In this document: piece after piece, positions 1-11,019 of the stretch
Numbering within the stretch: the first letter of the stretch is position 1
Layout of the letters: each line of letters begins with the position of its first letter
Origin: Ochotona curzoniae
Lineage: Eukaryota > Chordata > Mammalia > Lagomorpha > Ochotonidae
DNA: 64,000 bases
Assembly: GCF_017591425.1 (NCBI RefSeq)
Contig: NW_024467083.1
Span: 14,189,001 to 14,253,000 of the forward strand
Direction of reading: 5' to 3'
Notes under the pieces: generated by a model
What the model was told of the DNA's origin: nothing
Database searches by the model: none
The model's input: only the letters and a program-made list of their open reading frames with translations
Program-made: the position numbers and the translations under genes

Positions 1-720
1 ATGATAAGGATAATGAAATACCAGCACCTTCTAGAACCAATTGTAACTTGTAATTATCAATGAACATTCTTTATATATAAACTACAACACAATGGATAGT
101 GGATTTTCAAAGAGGGGACATTTAGATGATCCAGACATAAAGTAAATTTCAGGATTGTTTTTGTTTAATGACTAATTCATGAGCCAGAGATTTCTGGCTT
201 GTCTTTAAGCTTGAATCTCCATGGTAACAACATCCTCAAGGAAAAGCAACCAAAGAAATCTACTCCACATAGCACATGATTAAAAAGGAGAGACAAACTT
301 GGCTTCCAAGAATTATTAGGGAGATGGAATATTCTTTTCTGAAACACCTAATGCACTCCTATTATTTTGCTAAATATATAAATGTTGAAAGAACTGTTCC
401 GAATTGAATAAATCAAAAATTTCCCCATACTCTAACAATAGCTTAGTCCCTCAACATTAGTCACAATTCTATTACTCTGCTATTTAAATGTATCCTAACA
501 TTGTAGGTATAAAGAATTGTATAAATTCTGGAGTTCTAATGTCAAGATATATTTAACAGTTTTTTTTTATAAACCTCCTATGGCATAAGCTAAAATGTTA
601 GTTGGGAAAAAACCTATAATTCAGAGTCTCTTATGCTTAGTTTACAACTTGATATCATAGCGAATAAATGTGATAAGTCAGACATACTTTGTTACTAACA
701 AAAATTATTTGCTTTTTAAA
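1..720. other. Repeat-poor AT-rich DNA
   Basis: I see no ORF, SINE or LINE signature here. The text is A/T-rich with short homopolymers and no splice-site or promoter pattern I would defend. Confidence 0.4.
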
Positions 721-723
721 CTA

Positions 724-1064
724 TTTTTAAAATTTATTTTATTTTTATTTGAAGAATAGAATTATAGAGGAGTGGGACTGCAGAAGAAAGAGTCAGGAAG
801 AGAGAGAGGAGAGAGAGAAATGGGGATCTTATACTTGCTGGTCCACTCCCAAATGGCCGCAACAGCTGGAGGTGAACCAGTCAAAAGCCAAGTGATTCCT
901 CCAATTCTTCTATTCAGGTGCAGGATGCTAAGGACATAAACCATCCTCCACTGCTTTCCCAAGCCATAAGCTGGAAGCTGGATGAGAAAGGAGCAGCTGG
1001 AGTAAAAACCAGCCCACAAACGATATGCCAGCAGGTGTCTCAGGCAGGCTTAGTTTACACCTTG
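724..1064 (-). mobile_element. CSINE, diverged, near full length, minus strand
   Basis: On the plus strand it reads tail to head. An A/T tail (ATTTATTTTATTTTTATTTG) leads to a GAGAGAGGAGAGAG purine tract. Then come 'CACTCCCAAATGGCCGCAAC', 'GGTGCAGGATGCTAAGG' and 'CTGCTTTCCCAAGCCATAAG', with a degraded tRNA-like head at the right end. The two overlapping short ORFs here are SINE artefacts. Confidence 0.85.
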
Positions 1065-1344
1065 ATGTTGGCTGCTAATTTTTGTTTTTTAGTAGTTTCA
1101 TTATAAATTCAAAACTGACTACTCACTAACATGAACTCTGCGGACAAAATTTTCTTTGTATACCTAGAATACATAGGCTGAAAATTTCAATGAACTGTCA
1201 TCTGTCAGCTACTTTACAGAGTAGAACATAGCCCTGAAGCACTTTCTTAAACCAATCCCTCGCTCACAATGCTCAGAAAAGTGTTCCACAGAATTGTTAA
1301 TTTATTACTCATCTATGGATTGAAATGTCAGCCTACAGCTTACC

Positions 1345-1690
1345 ATTTCTTTCTTTTTTCTAGTTTTACTTCTTTTTATTATTATCATTTTATGATAAAG
1401 TTCCATAGATCATGAGATTTCCCTTATCCACTTCTCAGTTCCCTCCACCCTAAATTCTCCTATATCATTACTACAGTATAGTTTTTCATACACAATCATA
1501 TGTCCATAATTGTGGGCCTGGACAATGGCAGAGAGTCCAGCATCCTATTGTCTAGATACAGTTTCATTGGGAGTCATATTTGTCTGGACGTGGAGATGCA
1601 TGCTGCATTGTAACCTCACATCTGGATATAACAGACTCCATTTCACAATTACTATACATCCTCTTAAATGAAAAGCCACAAAACATAATC
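1345..1690 (-). mobile_element. L1 3' UTR fragment, minus strand (diverged)
   Basis: It shares a string of landmarks with 35150-35575 and 56760-57090: 'ATGATAAAGTTCCATAGA', a C-rich block, 'GAGAGTCCAGCATC', 'TATTGTCTAGATACAGTTTC' and 'CATTGGGAG'. On the minus strand these form the G-rich tract and A-rich end expected of an L1 3' UTR. Assignment to a lagomorph L1 is from memory; the mutual similarity is seen directly. Confidence 0.6.
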
Positions 1691-1699
1691 AACAACAGG

Positions 1700-2320
1700 A
1701 AAAGCAAAAAAAATGCAAAAGAAAATCAAGAACTTTTTTGAAGAGATGAAGCTTCTGTATGATCTATGAGTTATTATTGAAGAATTTAATCAGAAGAAAG
1801 TGTTTTGTAGATATGAAACTAACAAGCACAATCAAAATTGATGAGATAGTTTCCGCTGATCTTTGTTGGTGAAATGTGTCTCCTGTAGGCAACAAAAAGA
1901 GGGGTTTTGTTTATTAATCCAGTCTACTAATGTATGATGTTTGATTGATGAGTTTAAGCTGTTTACAGTCAAGGTAAATACAAATAGGTAGTAATTTGGT
2001 CCTGTCATCAATATTCATTGATTTAGTCTTCTGTTCTTTTACTGGGATGTTCTTTGCATTGGCCTTTGGATTTCATGGGCACTATTCCTTTTCTCTGTCA
2101 AGAGAACATCTTGAAGTATCCTTTGTACAGCAGGTTTGGAAGAGGCATAATCCTTTAACTTTTCTTGACTGTGGACATATTTTATTTTATTTTTAAAGAC
2201 AAAGGAAAATTTTGCTGGATACGTTATCCTGGGCTGGCAATTTTTTGCTTTTAGAATCTGGAATATGTCATTCCATTCTCTTCATTGTGCCACTGTCTCT
2301 TCTTTTGTTCTTGGTCATTG
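1700..2320 (-). mobile_element. Old L1 (L1M-like) fragment, minus strand
   Basis: The plus strand reads as the reverse complement of a mammalian L1M internal region: 'TGTGTCTCCTGTAGGCAACA', 'AATCCAGTCTACTAATGTAT', 'GTTTACAGTCAAGGTAAATA', 'GCTGGATACGTTATCCTGGG', 'GAATCTGGAATATGTCATTC'. The same segment occurs in plus orientation at 47050-47545. The frame at 1996-2196 is an accident within it. Confidence 0.7.
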
Positions 2321-2828
2321 TATTTCTGGTTATCAGATTCTTCTCCTTGGGCCAGGTTTCTAAACTTTGTCACATACAGGTCTACCGTGCAATTTTACTT
2401 ATTACAGTTGGTACATGGCTCTTTGTTTGCAATCACTTATGCTACTCCCTCCAGCAAGTTCCAGGTCTGGATTCTTATGTTAGATTTCTACCGTAGTCTC
2501 TATAGCCCCAGTTCCAGTCTCCACCTCCTGTGACACCATGCCGAGGCTACACCATTGTCTATACAACCTTTCTCCCATTTCTTGTTGGAACAATTTCCAG
2601 GATTAGGAAGACACCAGGTGTCCTATATATCTTGGCTGTTTGTGGTGCAGTTCTTGCTGAAACATGTTTGCTCTTAGGTCTGAGAGCCACACAGACCTAT
2701 TTTTTTTTGCAAGACCTTACTCTTACTCTCTGTGTTCTTGATCTGCACCATGTTTTTGTTCCAATTTTAGCATATTTGCTGCCGAAGCGAGCACTACACC
2801 GTGTTTTCATCTGCACGGTGGTGTGGTG
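2321..2828 (-). mobile_element. Probable continuation of L1 5'-side sequence
   Basis: This follows the L1M block without a visible boundary and carries two medium ORFs on the plus strand (2212-2496 and 2530-2829). They have no recognisable domain, no Kozak context of note and no splice structure. I cannot name the repeat with certainty; an L1 5' region or unclassified lagomorph repeat is most likely. The ORFs are not credible genes. Confidence 0.3.
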
Positions 2829-2945
2829 AACTAGCAGAAGAAATCTGTCTTGCACATGTTCACTCACTTTCTCTTTCTTTGTATCTCTCCCTCTCAAATT
2901 AAAAGAGATCTCTAAAAATAAAATATAAGAAAAAAATCTGCATAG
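2829..2945 (+). mobile_element. CSINE 3' tail fragment
   Basis: 'TCTCTTTCTTTGTATCTCTC' followed by 'CTCTCAAATTAAAAGAGATC' and an A-rich run resembles only the last ~90 bp of a CSINE. No head is visible. Confidence 0.45.
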
Positions 2946-2949
2946 ATTT

Positions 2950-5940
2950 TTTTCCAAACATCTTCTTTGAATGATTTGCTAAACCTTAATCTCAATTAAC
3001 ATATTTTTTTCTTACTTAGACATCTTCTGGACAGCTGAAACATGTTCAAAATTTAGAATAGCCCTTTTTAACATATACATGTTTTTTAGTTTTTACACAG
3101 AACAGTCAGTTTCAGAACCAATGCTCTATCTGCAAACCTGACTATAGGAAGTTAGACATGACTTCCTGTTCTACCTTTTCTTTCATTACTCACAATAAAC
3201 AAATATATGCTTCCACTTTTTCCAAAAATATAAAACTCTCATTATCTCTCATTTATTGTTTTCCCCTCATATTGCTATAATGAAATTCTAGTAATATTTC
3301 AATTCATACTTTTATCTAATACTCTACAGCCCTCTGAAATGTTAACTTAGTCAATCCACTATCTATATATTTCACTGCAATTGCTTTACACAATTTGTAG
3401 AAATATTCAAAAAAAGTTATTACTAAACCATCTATGTTATTATTCTCACCATATCTTTTCTATCATTAGCTTATCTGCAGCTATAGAAACAAAATTAATT
3501 TTATAAAAATGAAATAATAATAGGAAATAATTAATATGTATTTATTATATTGCCAAGTATGGCCATTTCTTGGCTCTTATATCCTTTTGTTTGCTATGTC
3601 TTTTCTTGAATATTTTTGCATACTGTTAATTTGATAAATCCTACCATTTCTATCAAACGATAATTCTACCCAGGTTTATGAGCCTTGTTTGTGTTCCCAT
3701 ATTATGTTCTCCACTTTCCTGTCTGAAAATCGACTCATAAGTACTTAGAGAGCCATTGCATAGAATTCTATAATGGAAATAAACCTAAGGCTTAAATTAA
3801 TAAATTATATTTACTATATAGTCTATACACTATATCACTGAGGTTTGACATACATATGTAGATAATGTAAAGGTTTCTAAACATAATTGAAGCCTACATA
3901 TCTAAATAAATAAGAAAATACTACCTAATTAAGCTTAATGATCTTCATTATTATTTAAGCACTAATACATTTAACATTTGATACCATGAAAATCTTAAAG
4001 TTGAATTTTCTTTGTATTTTATATTTGGGAATCTTATTGCCTTGTTGTTTTCAGTAGTTATTAGAAGCAAAATATTTTGTGGACCTACAGTTGCCTTGAC
4101 TACATATTTCAACAAGATTTTTAAAATGAAGTAAATCCTAGCTAAGATCAGCTTTAAATAATAAATTATATTTGGGATAATAAGCCAAAATCTCAAGGAT
4201 GTAACTCAGTTATCACACTAGCATACAATTACTTTTACAGACTTTCCCAGCTTTGTAGCAAAGATAAGTGGGATCCTACTGTCTTAGAATTGTATAGCTT
4301 CTTAGAAAACAATGACTAAAGCCATGGTCATATGTTAGCAGTTATTTAAATGTTGAAGCAAAGATTTAGATATTCAAAAGTGTCTTTATAAAAAAACTTA
4401 ATAAGACACAGTTCATATTGTATTGATATATAATAGGATTATCTGTTGAGGGACAACCAAACAACAGTTAGCTAAATAAAGCAAATAGATAATTCATTGT
4501 CAACTCTGTCAATGATATTTAGACTTTCATTTTTAAATCCTTATTTTAAATTCAAACTTATTTGCCAAATCCTCTGTAGTTCTTTTTCTTTTTGTTTTAT
4601 AATTTGGATATTTCTCTGACAGATATTGAGACATTTTGTCTCATTTTGATTCAGCTATATGCTACCACCTGTGAATTTCCTCTTGTTCTATATTAAATTT
4701 ACAAATTAAATAATTGCAATTTGGGAATAAATGAAATGTTTCAAATCAAATCTTCGTAAAGAGGAATATATATAACTGTTCTTAAGATATTAAGAAAGTG
4801 CCTGAGTTTATTTTGTTAAATATTAAAATAAAAATTTATGCCGCATATTTAAGTAGATTCAATCTGCCTATCCTAACAGAAATGGATGTCTTGAGAAGAT
4901 ATTTTCAGTTTCACTCTTTTTAAAAAGGAAATTGTAACCATAGAAATAGTAAAGGCATTATGATCTCTGACATTTTCAGAATGCAGATATGCATACAAGG
5001 AAGCAGAATTGAGCACAATAAATGATTGTCCGTTACACAAAACCCACAGTACTTATTTTAGACTGTGTAGGCCAAACATTAAGACATTTTATTAAGGATT
5101 AGTTATAAACTTTTGATTCAGAAAATAATTTAGTGGACCATTTGCAAAACGTATTATCTCTTTAATATTCTTGAACATACACATCATTCATGGTTTAACT
5201 TGAGACAGATGCCAAAGATAAGTAATCAACAATAAGAGAGGCCTGGAAATGACCTAATAAATACAACTAGGGATACAGACCTGCATTCAATGGAATGGAC
5301 ATCAACCTGGTAAGTGGTTCAGCACATATTTTGAGCATAAATCTTGGTGATATTTAAATAATTAATGGAGTGGTTTCATTTGACATTAACTTATCCAAGC
5401 TATAACAAGATAAATGATTCACATTATTTTGTTTGGTTTCACATGTTTTATTTATATTGCACTAAATTTTAAAAATTACTGGAGGATTTTCTGACTTAAA
5501 TGTATGAAAGAATTATTATGAATATCCAATTCCAAATTTTAGATATAATATTTTTCAAAGATAGGATAATTAGAAACATAAATGAATATGAAAAAGGTAA
5601 GCATGTAAAGGCTATAAATAATATCCCAGTGAACTCATTAAATCTACTGCCATGATGTAATTAGTATCTGCTCATTGCACATGACACTCATTAATCAGTT
5701 ATTTGCTTCTTGCTTTAGTAAGCAAAAGATTACAAATTGTCAATAGAAACAACATAATGATTAATTATTGTTGAATTGATACTTTATGGCTGATTTAGAG
5801 TGGGATTATTGAAATATACCACTGTCACTATGCTTATATAATAAGCTGAAGCTTTTATAAATGTAATCAGAATGACAGGATAGGAGGAAGGAAACAAACA
5901 TCAAAAGGCCTCAGACAAACAAGGACAGCTTTTCAAGGTG
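2950..5940. other. Long repeat-poor AT-rich stretch
   Basis: About 3 kb without a recognisable SINE, LINE or LTR. The only frame of note (3951-4196, minus) is hydrophobic low-complexity translation of AT-rich DNA. 5600-5800 has dense TAAT/ATTA motifs and is listed as a candidate conserved noncoding element. Confidence 0.4.
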
Positions 5941-6044
5941 TTTTTTGAGTTTTTCAGCATGTGGCCTCTGTCAGGATTACAAACTACCAACATATCCATG
6001 TGACTCACATTTTTATATTAAGCAAATCGAGGTTAGAGTTTACT

Positions 6045-6318
6045 GGATTAGTAACATGTGGTGCTGGACTGGTTCAGGTGCCACTTGCTCCAACTTCCGG
6101 CGTATGGCCTGGGAAAGCAGTGAAACATGGTCAGGTCCTTCGGCCCCTGCACTTAATGGAAAGTGTGAAGGGGCTCTTGGCTTCTCATCCACTCACCAAG
6201 TGCTGTTGTGGCCATTTGGGCCTTGAACCTGCTGGTAGGAAATCTGTTTCTCCCGTTTCTCCTTCTCTGTGTGATTGCTTTCCAAATAAAAAAAATAAAT
6301 AAAACAACTCTTTAAAAT
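6045..6318 (+). mobile_element. CSINE, plus strand, 5'-truncated or degraded head
   Basis: 'GCCACTTGCTCCAACTTCCG', 'TATGGCCTGGGAAAGCAGTG', 'GGTCCTTCGGCCCCTGCAC' and 'GTGGCCATTTGGGCC' occur in order. The tail 'TTTCCAAATAAAAAAAATAA' ends in an A-rich run. The two overlapping ORFs at 5945-6302 run through it. Confidence 0.85.
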
Positions 6319-6504
6319 TGTTTACTGAGGATTTTTTTCTTTGTTTCTGTGCACACTTGTTTGATGATTTTCCATACTCCATAATCAACTAGCAAAAACA
6401 AGGAAGGATAACTGATAAAATCAAAGGCAAGCTATCAAGTCATACATTTTTTTAATACTTGTAGCATTGTGTTTTTTAATAATTTTGTTTTAAATTATAT
6501 TGAT

Positions 6505-6850
6505 TGTAAAGGTGAGTCATTTGCAGACACACATGGATTTCTGATTCGTGGGTAGAGACAGGGTTGGGGGGAAGCTGGGTGAGATAAATGTTTCAGAGTG
6601 GAGTGGGGTGGTGGTGTACATAGCTCCTTGCTTTTACAATACATCATCATCTGGGGAGGAAGACAGTTGCTTGGTGTTGCCTTGGAGACCCTAGGGTGGG
6701 GAAGCATGGTCTGAGGGTCTTAGGTGAGTAGTCTTACTTGTTCTTGGATACCATCAGTTTCATTGCATCAGAGGTGAAAAATTCTTATAAAGCCTTCTTT
6801 TAGTGTGCCAACAGATCCTAGGTGCGCTATACAGAGTCTGATATTTCATA
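6505..6850 (+). repeat. Unclassified interspersed repeat, copy A
   Basis: A G-rich, non-CSINE block. Its right part ('TTGCATCAGAGGTGAAAAAT', 'GTGCCAACAGATCCTAGGTG') aligns by eye with 49110-49215 ('TACACCAGAGGTACAGAATT', 'CATGCTGGCAGATCTTG'). Two related copies in one window imply an interspersed family. It could be LTR or L1 5' UTR; the strand is arbitrary. Confidence 0.35.
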
Positions 6851-6884
6851 TTTTCTCTAAATTGTGGTTTACCCCTTTTTACAA

Positions 6885-7188
6885 TAAAAAAAAATTATAG
6901 TTGATTTAAAAAGCAAAGTAATACAGGCAGGGATAGAAACGGAATTTTCTAGCTGTTGGTTCTTTTCCCAGATGACCTCAGCGTCCAAGGCTGACCCAGG
7001 CTGAAGTTTGGAGCCTGTCTTGAGCCAGGTGCCTTTAGCAACATGCACGTCTTCCACATGAATGCTGGGACCCAAGCTCCTGGGCTGTCTTCTGCCAGCG
7101 GACTGAATCAAAATGGAGCAACTGGTACTAGGACTGTAGTGTGAAAGTTGGAGACTGAGCCCGTAAGCCACACCACTGGCCCCGTTAT
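6885..7188 (-). mobile_element. CSINE, old, minus strand
   Basis: Reads tail to head: an A/T-rich start, 'CCCAGATGACCTCAGCGTCC', 'CACGTCTTCCACATGAATGC', 'TGGGACCCAAGCTCCTGGGC', and the head 'GTAAGCCACACCACTGGCCC' at the right end. It is strongly diverged. Confidence 0.75.
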
Positions 7189-7189
7189 T

Positions 7190-8710
7190 GACACGGATTC
7201 TGTCTTCACTCTCACATTTTCATTTCCAAACATTTTCATGTATAAATGTCTCCAGTGAGCAAACGTAGAATATAATAATAAAACTTCTTCTAAATAAAAT
7301 TTGAATTTTATTCTTCATCTAGCTAGATTTTGCTTTCATTTTCACAATTGCCTCACTTAGTTATTGATAAAGATGACTCGTCTGCTGTTAGAGAAAGCAA
7401 TCATGTGGCACAATGACAATAGCCACACTGATGTAATTTCAGGAATGACAAAATATTTGTTTACCATTGTCCATTTTTAGGAAATACTGATAACAACTTT
7501 ACACAGAAAGGATCCAGGATCCTGCAGAAATGCAGAAAGCCCTAGTGACACATACTAAAAGGATTATGATGTCTTTCCAAAAAGATGATTATCAATATAA
7601 ATATCATAAAGGGAAAACAGTTTATGAAATGAATTATGAAATGATTGTTATGAGGAATTGTTCTGTGATAGAAGCATTTTGGTTTCATTGTTTATGAGGA
7701 AGTAATCAGAATTGCAGAAAATAAATCTCCTGTAGCTGTGATATGACTGTCCTGGTTTCTTATTTTCTCTCATGATACTTGAAATGATTGGGAACTATAC
7801 TAGCATAGACAGAAAATGCTACAGCATGAGGCAGCGTCTTTACTTTAATATCATTCTCACCAAATTCATTGAATTACTAATTGGGTTCCTAAGTCACTAA
7901 ATAATGAAGCAGATGTCCTCTAAGTTGAAACTATGAAAAGCAATATATCTAACAAAACTAATCTAAAAATGCTCTCATGGACTACAGATCAACCTGATTA
8001 TTGCTAAGTGAACTATTAAGCTTGACTCTGTGACGTCCCACCTGCTGTGTCCTGAAAAGCTTGCCTGAGCAGTGCGCAGCTTGCATGCCAACATTTGACC
8101 AACACCAAAAACCAATATGTGTAATACTTGCAATGAGTTTCTATACAAATCTAACACTCACTCTTACATTTTAATTCCTTATTGAAAAAGTAAAAATTTT
8201 TAAAAAATTCACTTACAATTATCTGTATTTTTGCATCTTAACTAGACAAAAAATAAAGCCTCCTGTAATTATACATTTTGAAGACACCATGTTCAGATAT
8301 CACATACAAAAGTGAAATTGAAACAATTATATACTCATTAGGCTATTTGCAGTTTTTAGGAAATAATAGCATCTGTAATATGCATATATTCTCTTTCTAA
8401 TTATTCAAATAGTGTAAAATGTACACCATTTATTGAGGTTTTATGTTTTTGTCATTTACACTTTTAATATATGAATAAGTTTTTGAAATAATATAATTTC
8501 TGTCTTTGAAATCAAATAAAAGATTTCATGATAGTCTAAATTAGTCACAAAATTAATAATAGTAACCTTTGGAAGTAAAAATTATTTCAGTTGTTCATGT
8601 GAAATAATGTTTGATGATAGTATCATATAGAATATCTAGTAGAAAATGTTATAAAAGTAAGTTCTAAATACGAACAGAATTTCAGAAAAAAATTCTGGTT
8701 TTGGAAATTT
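7190..8710. other. Repeat-poor AT-rich DNA
   Basis: No recognisable gene or mobile element. The 60-residue minus frame at 7975-8157 has no domain and no coding context. Confidence 0.35.
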
Positions 8711-8711
8711 A

Positions 8712-8962
8712 ATTTTTCTATAATTTTTGTTTACTTGAAAGGAGTAGGGTGGGGATTAAGAAATCGGGGAAATGAGAGAGAGGAAGAGTCTTGCACAGTG
8801 GCAGTATCATGTGAATGGCAGAACTCAACTTCTTGAGCTTTTCCCTGCTGCTTTCAGCTGGTGCCCCTCAGGGTGTGCATGAGCAAGGACCTGGAATTGT
8901 GAGAGAACCGGGAGTTAAACTAAGGCACTTTAATATGAAATGTGAATAATCAAGCAAAAAGT
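8712..8962 (-). mobile_element. CSINE, old, minus strand
   Basis: A GAGAGAGGAAGAG purine tract is followed by 'GTGCCCCTCAGGGTGTGCAT', 'GAGCAAGGACCTGGAATTG' and 'GAACCGGGAGTTAAACTAAG', the reverse complement of the older CSINE body. The head end is eroded. Confidence 0.65.
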
Positions 8963-9084
8963 TAATTGGCATTTTTAAAGATTCAACAACATAATGCCTT
9001 TGTGAATCCTTGTTACATTCCTCACAATCTTATTTTCACAGTTATTATCACATATTTTTCTTTCTATTAAGAATATTATCCATT

Positions 9085-9113
9085 GGGCCAGGCGCGGTGG
9101 CGCAAGTGGTTAA
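9085..9113 (+). mobile_element. 29-bp head-only CSINE insertion with TSD
   Basis: Exactly the first ~29 bp of a young CSINE, through the tRNA-like A box (TGGCGCAAGTGG) to GTTAA, with no body, no B box and no A-tail. It is flanked by near-perfect direct repeats: GAATATTATCCAT at 9071-9083 and GAATATAATCCAT at 9115-9127 (12 of 13). It matches the head of the well-preserved copy at 36282 at 25 of 29 positions. This looks like a tailless retropseudogene of SINE RNA. Confidence 0.8.
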
Positions 9114-9351
9114 GGAATATAATCCATATATACCTACTAGTCACTAGAATGTTATCTGTATCAGCATATGCTACAATTAGTACAAAAATAAGTCACTTTA
9201 GAAGTAAGATTTTTTTCCTTTATGTAAATAAAACAGTAAAGACAAGACTATAGACCAGCCTGAAAATGTGTAGGGCTATTACTAGTGATCAAATGAGAGT
9301 ATGAAAATGTCATTAATAAGCATTAGATATCAACATAATTATAGTTCTGTA

Positions 9352-9412
9352 GCCGGTGTTGTGTCATCATCGGTAAAGCTGCCACTGTGATATTGGCATG
9401 TATGTAGGCAAA
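9352..9412 (+). mobile_element. CSINE 5'-head fragment, diverged
   Basis: 'AGCCGGTGTTGTGTCATCAT' then 'GGTAAAGCTGCCACTGTGAT' and 'TTGGCATG' match the first ~50-60 bp of an older CSINE. The body is absent. I see no convincing target duplication. Confidence 0.6.
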
Positions 9413-9474
9413 ATCATATATATAGTAAATATATAGCATATTTCCTGAAATGTTGATAGATACATGGTTGATTC

Positions 9475-9680
9475 TATATTTTAGCTACTGAGAATATTGC
9501 TGCCATAAACATGATGATGGAAGTATCTGATGTAATCTATTTGTGTCTTTGAGTTCTATATTTAGTAGTTGTATTACTGAACCATGTGTGTATTTCTAGA
9601 GTTTTAAAGAAATTTCTATATTAGCTAAGCTAATTTATATTTCTACTAAAAGTTAAGCTTCTTCATAGTTCCCTTAGATT
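9475..9680 (-). mobile_element. Old L1M 3' region, minus strand
   Basis: 'GAATATTGCTGCCATAAACA', 'TAGTAGTTGTATTACTGAAC' and 'CTAATTTATATTTCTACTAA' correspond in order to the reverse complement of the well-known mammalian L1 ORF2/3' UTR stretch. Divergence is high. Confidence 0.6.
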
Positions 9681-9819
9681 GTAAAAAAGCACAATGAATT
9701 GAAAGAAAACACAGAATGAGATAAAAAAATAGGTGATATGGATGAAAATATTACAAAGATAGAAATCTATTTCCTCAGAGATCTGAAAACAGATATATCA
9801 TCCACTGTTTGAAATGAAT

Positions 9820-10160
9820 CCAAACAAAATGAAATCAACCAGTAAGCCATTTGTTGACCTGTGATTGTCACAGCTTAATCTATAATGAGTAAGATACATA
9901 ATCAACCCACGTGTGCATCAATGGTGACTCAATGAAGAATATGGGAAAGGATGCATTGTATGAAAAAAAAAAGAAAACAACAAAGAGTGAGAAGTGTGGT
10001 TGGAAAAAGTGGGCAGGAAAGAGACAAGGGTGGGAAATACCACTGTAGTCTCAAATGTATACTGTGAAATACTTGAAATTTCTTCAAGTTACATAAATCA
10101 AAGTTATAAACTGTATTAAAATAAACACATTTCTTCATAGAAAAAATAATTAAGAAAAAC
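9820..10160 (+). mobile_element. Old L1M 3' end, plus strand
   Basis: 'AATCAACCCACGTGTGCATC', 'AATGGTGACTCAATGAAGAA' and 'TACTGTGAAATACTTGAAAT' match the sense L1 3' region in order. The block ends in an A-rich segment just before the next CSINE. It points away from the preceding minus-strand L1M piece. Confidence 0.55.
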
Positions 10161-10164
10161 ACAA

Positions 10165-10515
10165 TAGGGTGCAGAATGATAGCCTAGTGGCTAAAGTTCT
10201 TACCTTGCACATTCAGGGTCTCATATGGATACCAGTTCTTATCCCAGCTGCTCCACTTGCCACCCAGCTCCCTGCTTGGGCCTGGGAAAGCAGCTGAGGA
10301 TAGACAAAAGCATTGGGACCCTGAAAAAACATGTGGGAAAGCTAGAAGAAACTCAGGCCCCTGGCTTCAGATCAGCTCAGCTCCAGACATTGCAGCCGTC
10401 TGGGGAGAGAACTAGCGGGTGGAAGTTCTTTCTCTTTGTATCTCATTCTCTCTGAAAATCTGATGTTCCAAGAAAGAGATAAATAAAATCTTAAAATTAA
10501 AAAAAAGACAAAGAA
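10165..10515 (+). mobile_element. CSINE, full length, plus strand
   Basis: The head 'GATAGCCTAGTGGCTAAAG' holds the A box. The body includes 'CCCTGCTTGGGCCTGGGAAA' and 'TTGCAGCCGTCTGGGGAGAG', with a pyrimidine tract and A-rich tail. The tail runs directly into the GGAA/GAAA microsatellite. Confidence 0.9.
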
Positions 10516-10528
10516 AGTCAGTAAGACA

Positions 10529-10564
10529 GGAAGGGAGGAAGAAAGGAAGGAAGGAAGGAAGGAA

Positions 10565-10652
<88 letters not shown>

Positions 10653-10678
10653 AAAAGAAAAAGAAAGAAAGAAAGAGA
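10529..10678. repeat. (GGAA)n/(GAAA)n purine microsatellite
   Basis: About 150 bp of almost pure purine: GGAA units then roughly 28 GAAA units with two AAAAAG interruptions near the right end. It sits where the A-tail of the CSINE at 10165 should be, so it probably grew from that tail. The frame translating to poly-Phe/Ser at 10372-10722 is an artefact of it. Confidence 0.97.
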
Positions 10679-10686
10679 ACAAACAA

Positions 10687-11019
10687 GGTCCAGGAAGGTA
10701 GCTTAGTGACTGAAGTCTTCACCTTGCACGGGCTTGGATATCATGTGGTAGCCGTTCTAACTTGGTGGGGCTAAATTTCCTATCCAGTACTCTGTTTGTG
10801 GTCTGTGAAAGCAGTCAAGGATGGCCCAGAGCCTTGGGACCTTGTACCTGCCTGGAAGACCAGGAAGAAGCTCCGGATTTCTCCTGTCTGGATCAGCTCA
10901 GCTCTGGCTGTTGTAGCCACTTGGGAAGTGAGCCAGAGGATGGAAGATCTTTCTCTGTGTATTTCTTCTTCACTCTATATATCTGAGTTTCCAATAAAAA
11001 TAAATAAATCTTTAAAAAG
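10687..11019 (+). mobile_element. CSINE, full length, plus strand
   Basis: The head 'GGTCCAGGAAGGTAGCTTAG' is followed by 'GGCCCAGAGCCTTGGGACC', 'CTGTTGTAGCCACTTGGGA' and the tail 'TTTCCAATAAAAATAAATAA'. It starts immediately after the purine microsatellite and lies in the same orientation as the previous copy. Two ORFs at 10762-11182 run through it into L1 sequence. Confidence 0.9.

Noticed and set aside
2212..2829. Hydrophobic plus ORFs of 82-99 aa suggesting a small membrane protein
   Set aside because: They sit antisense in and next to an L1 fragment and have T-rich composition that gives hydrophobic residues by default.
6495..6707. Pro/Ser-rich minus ORF of 70 aa
   Set aside because: Inside a G-rich repeat-like block; composition alone explains it.
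10372..10722. Phe/Leu/Ser-rich 116-residue minus ORF that could pass for a membrane protein
   Set aside because: It is the translation of the GAAA/GGAA microsatellite.
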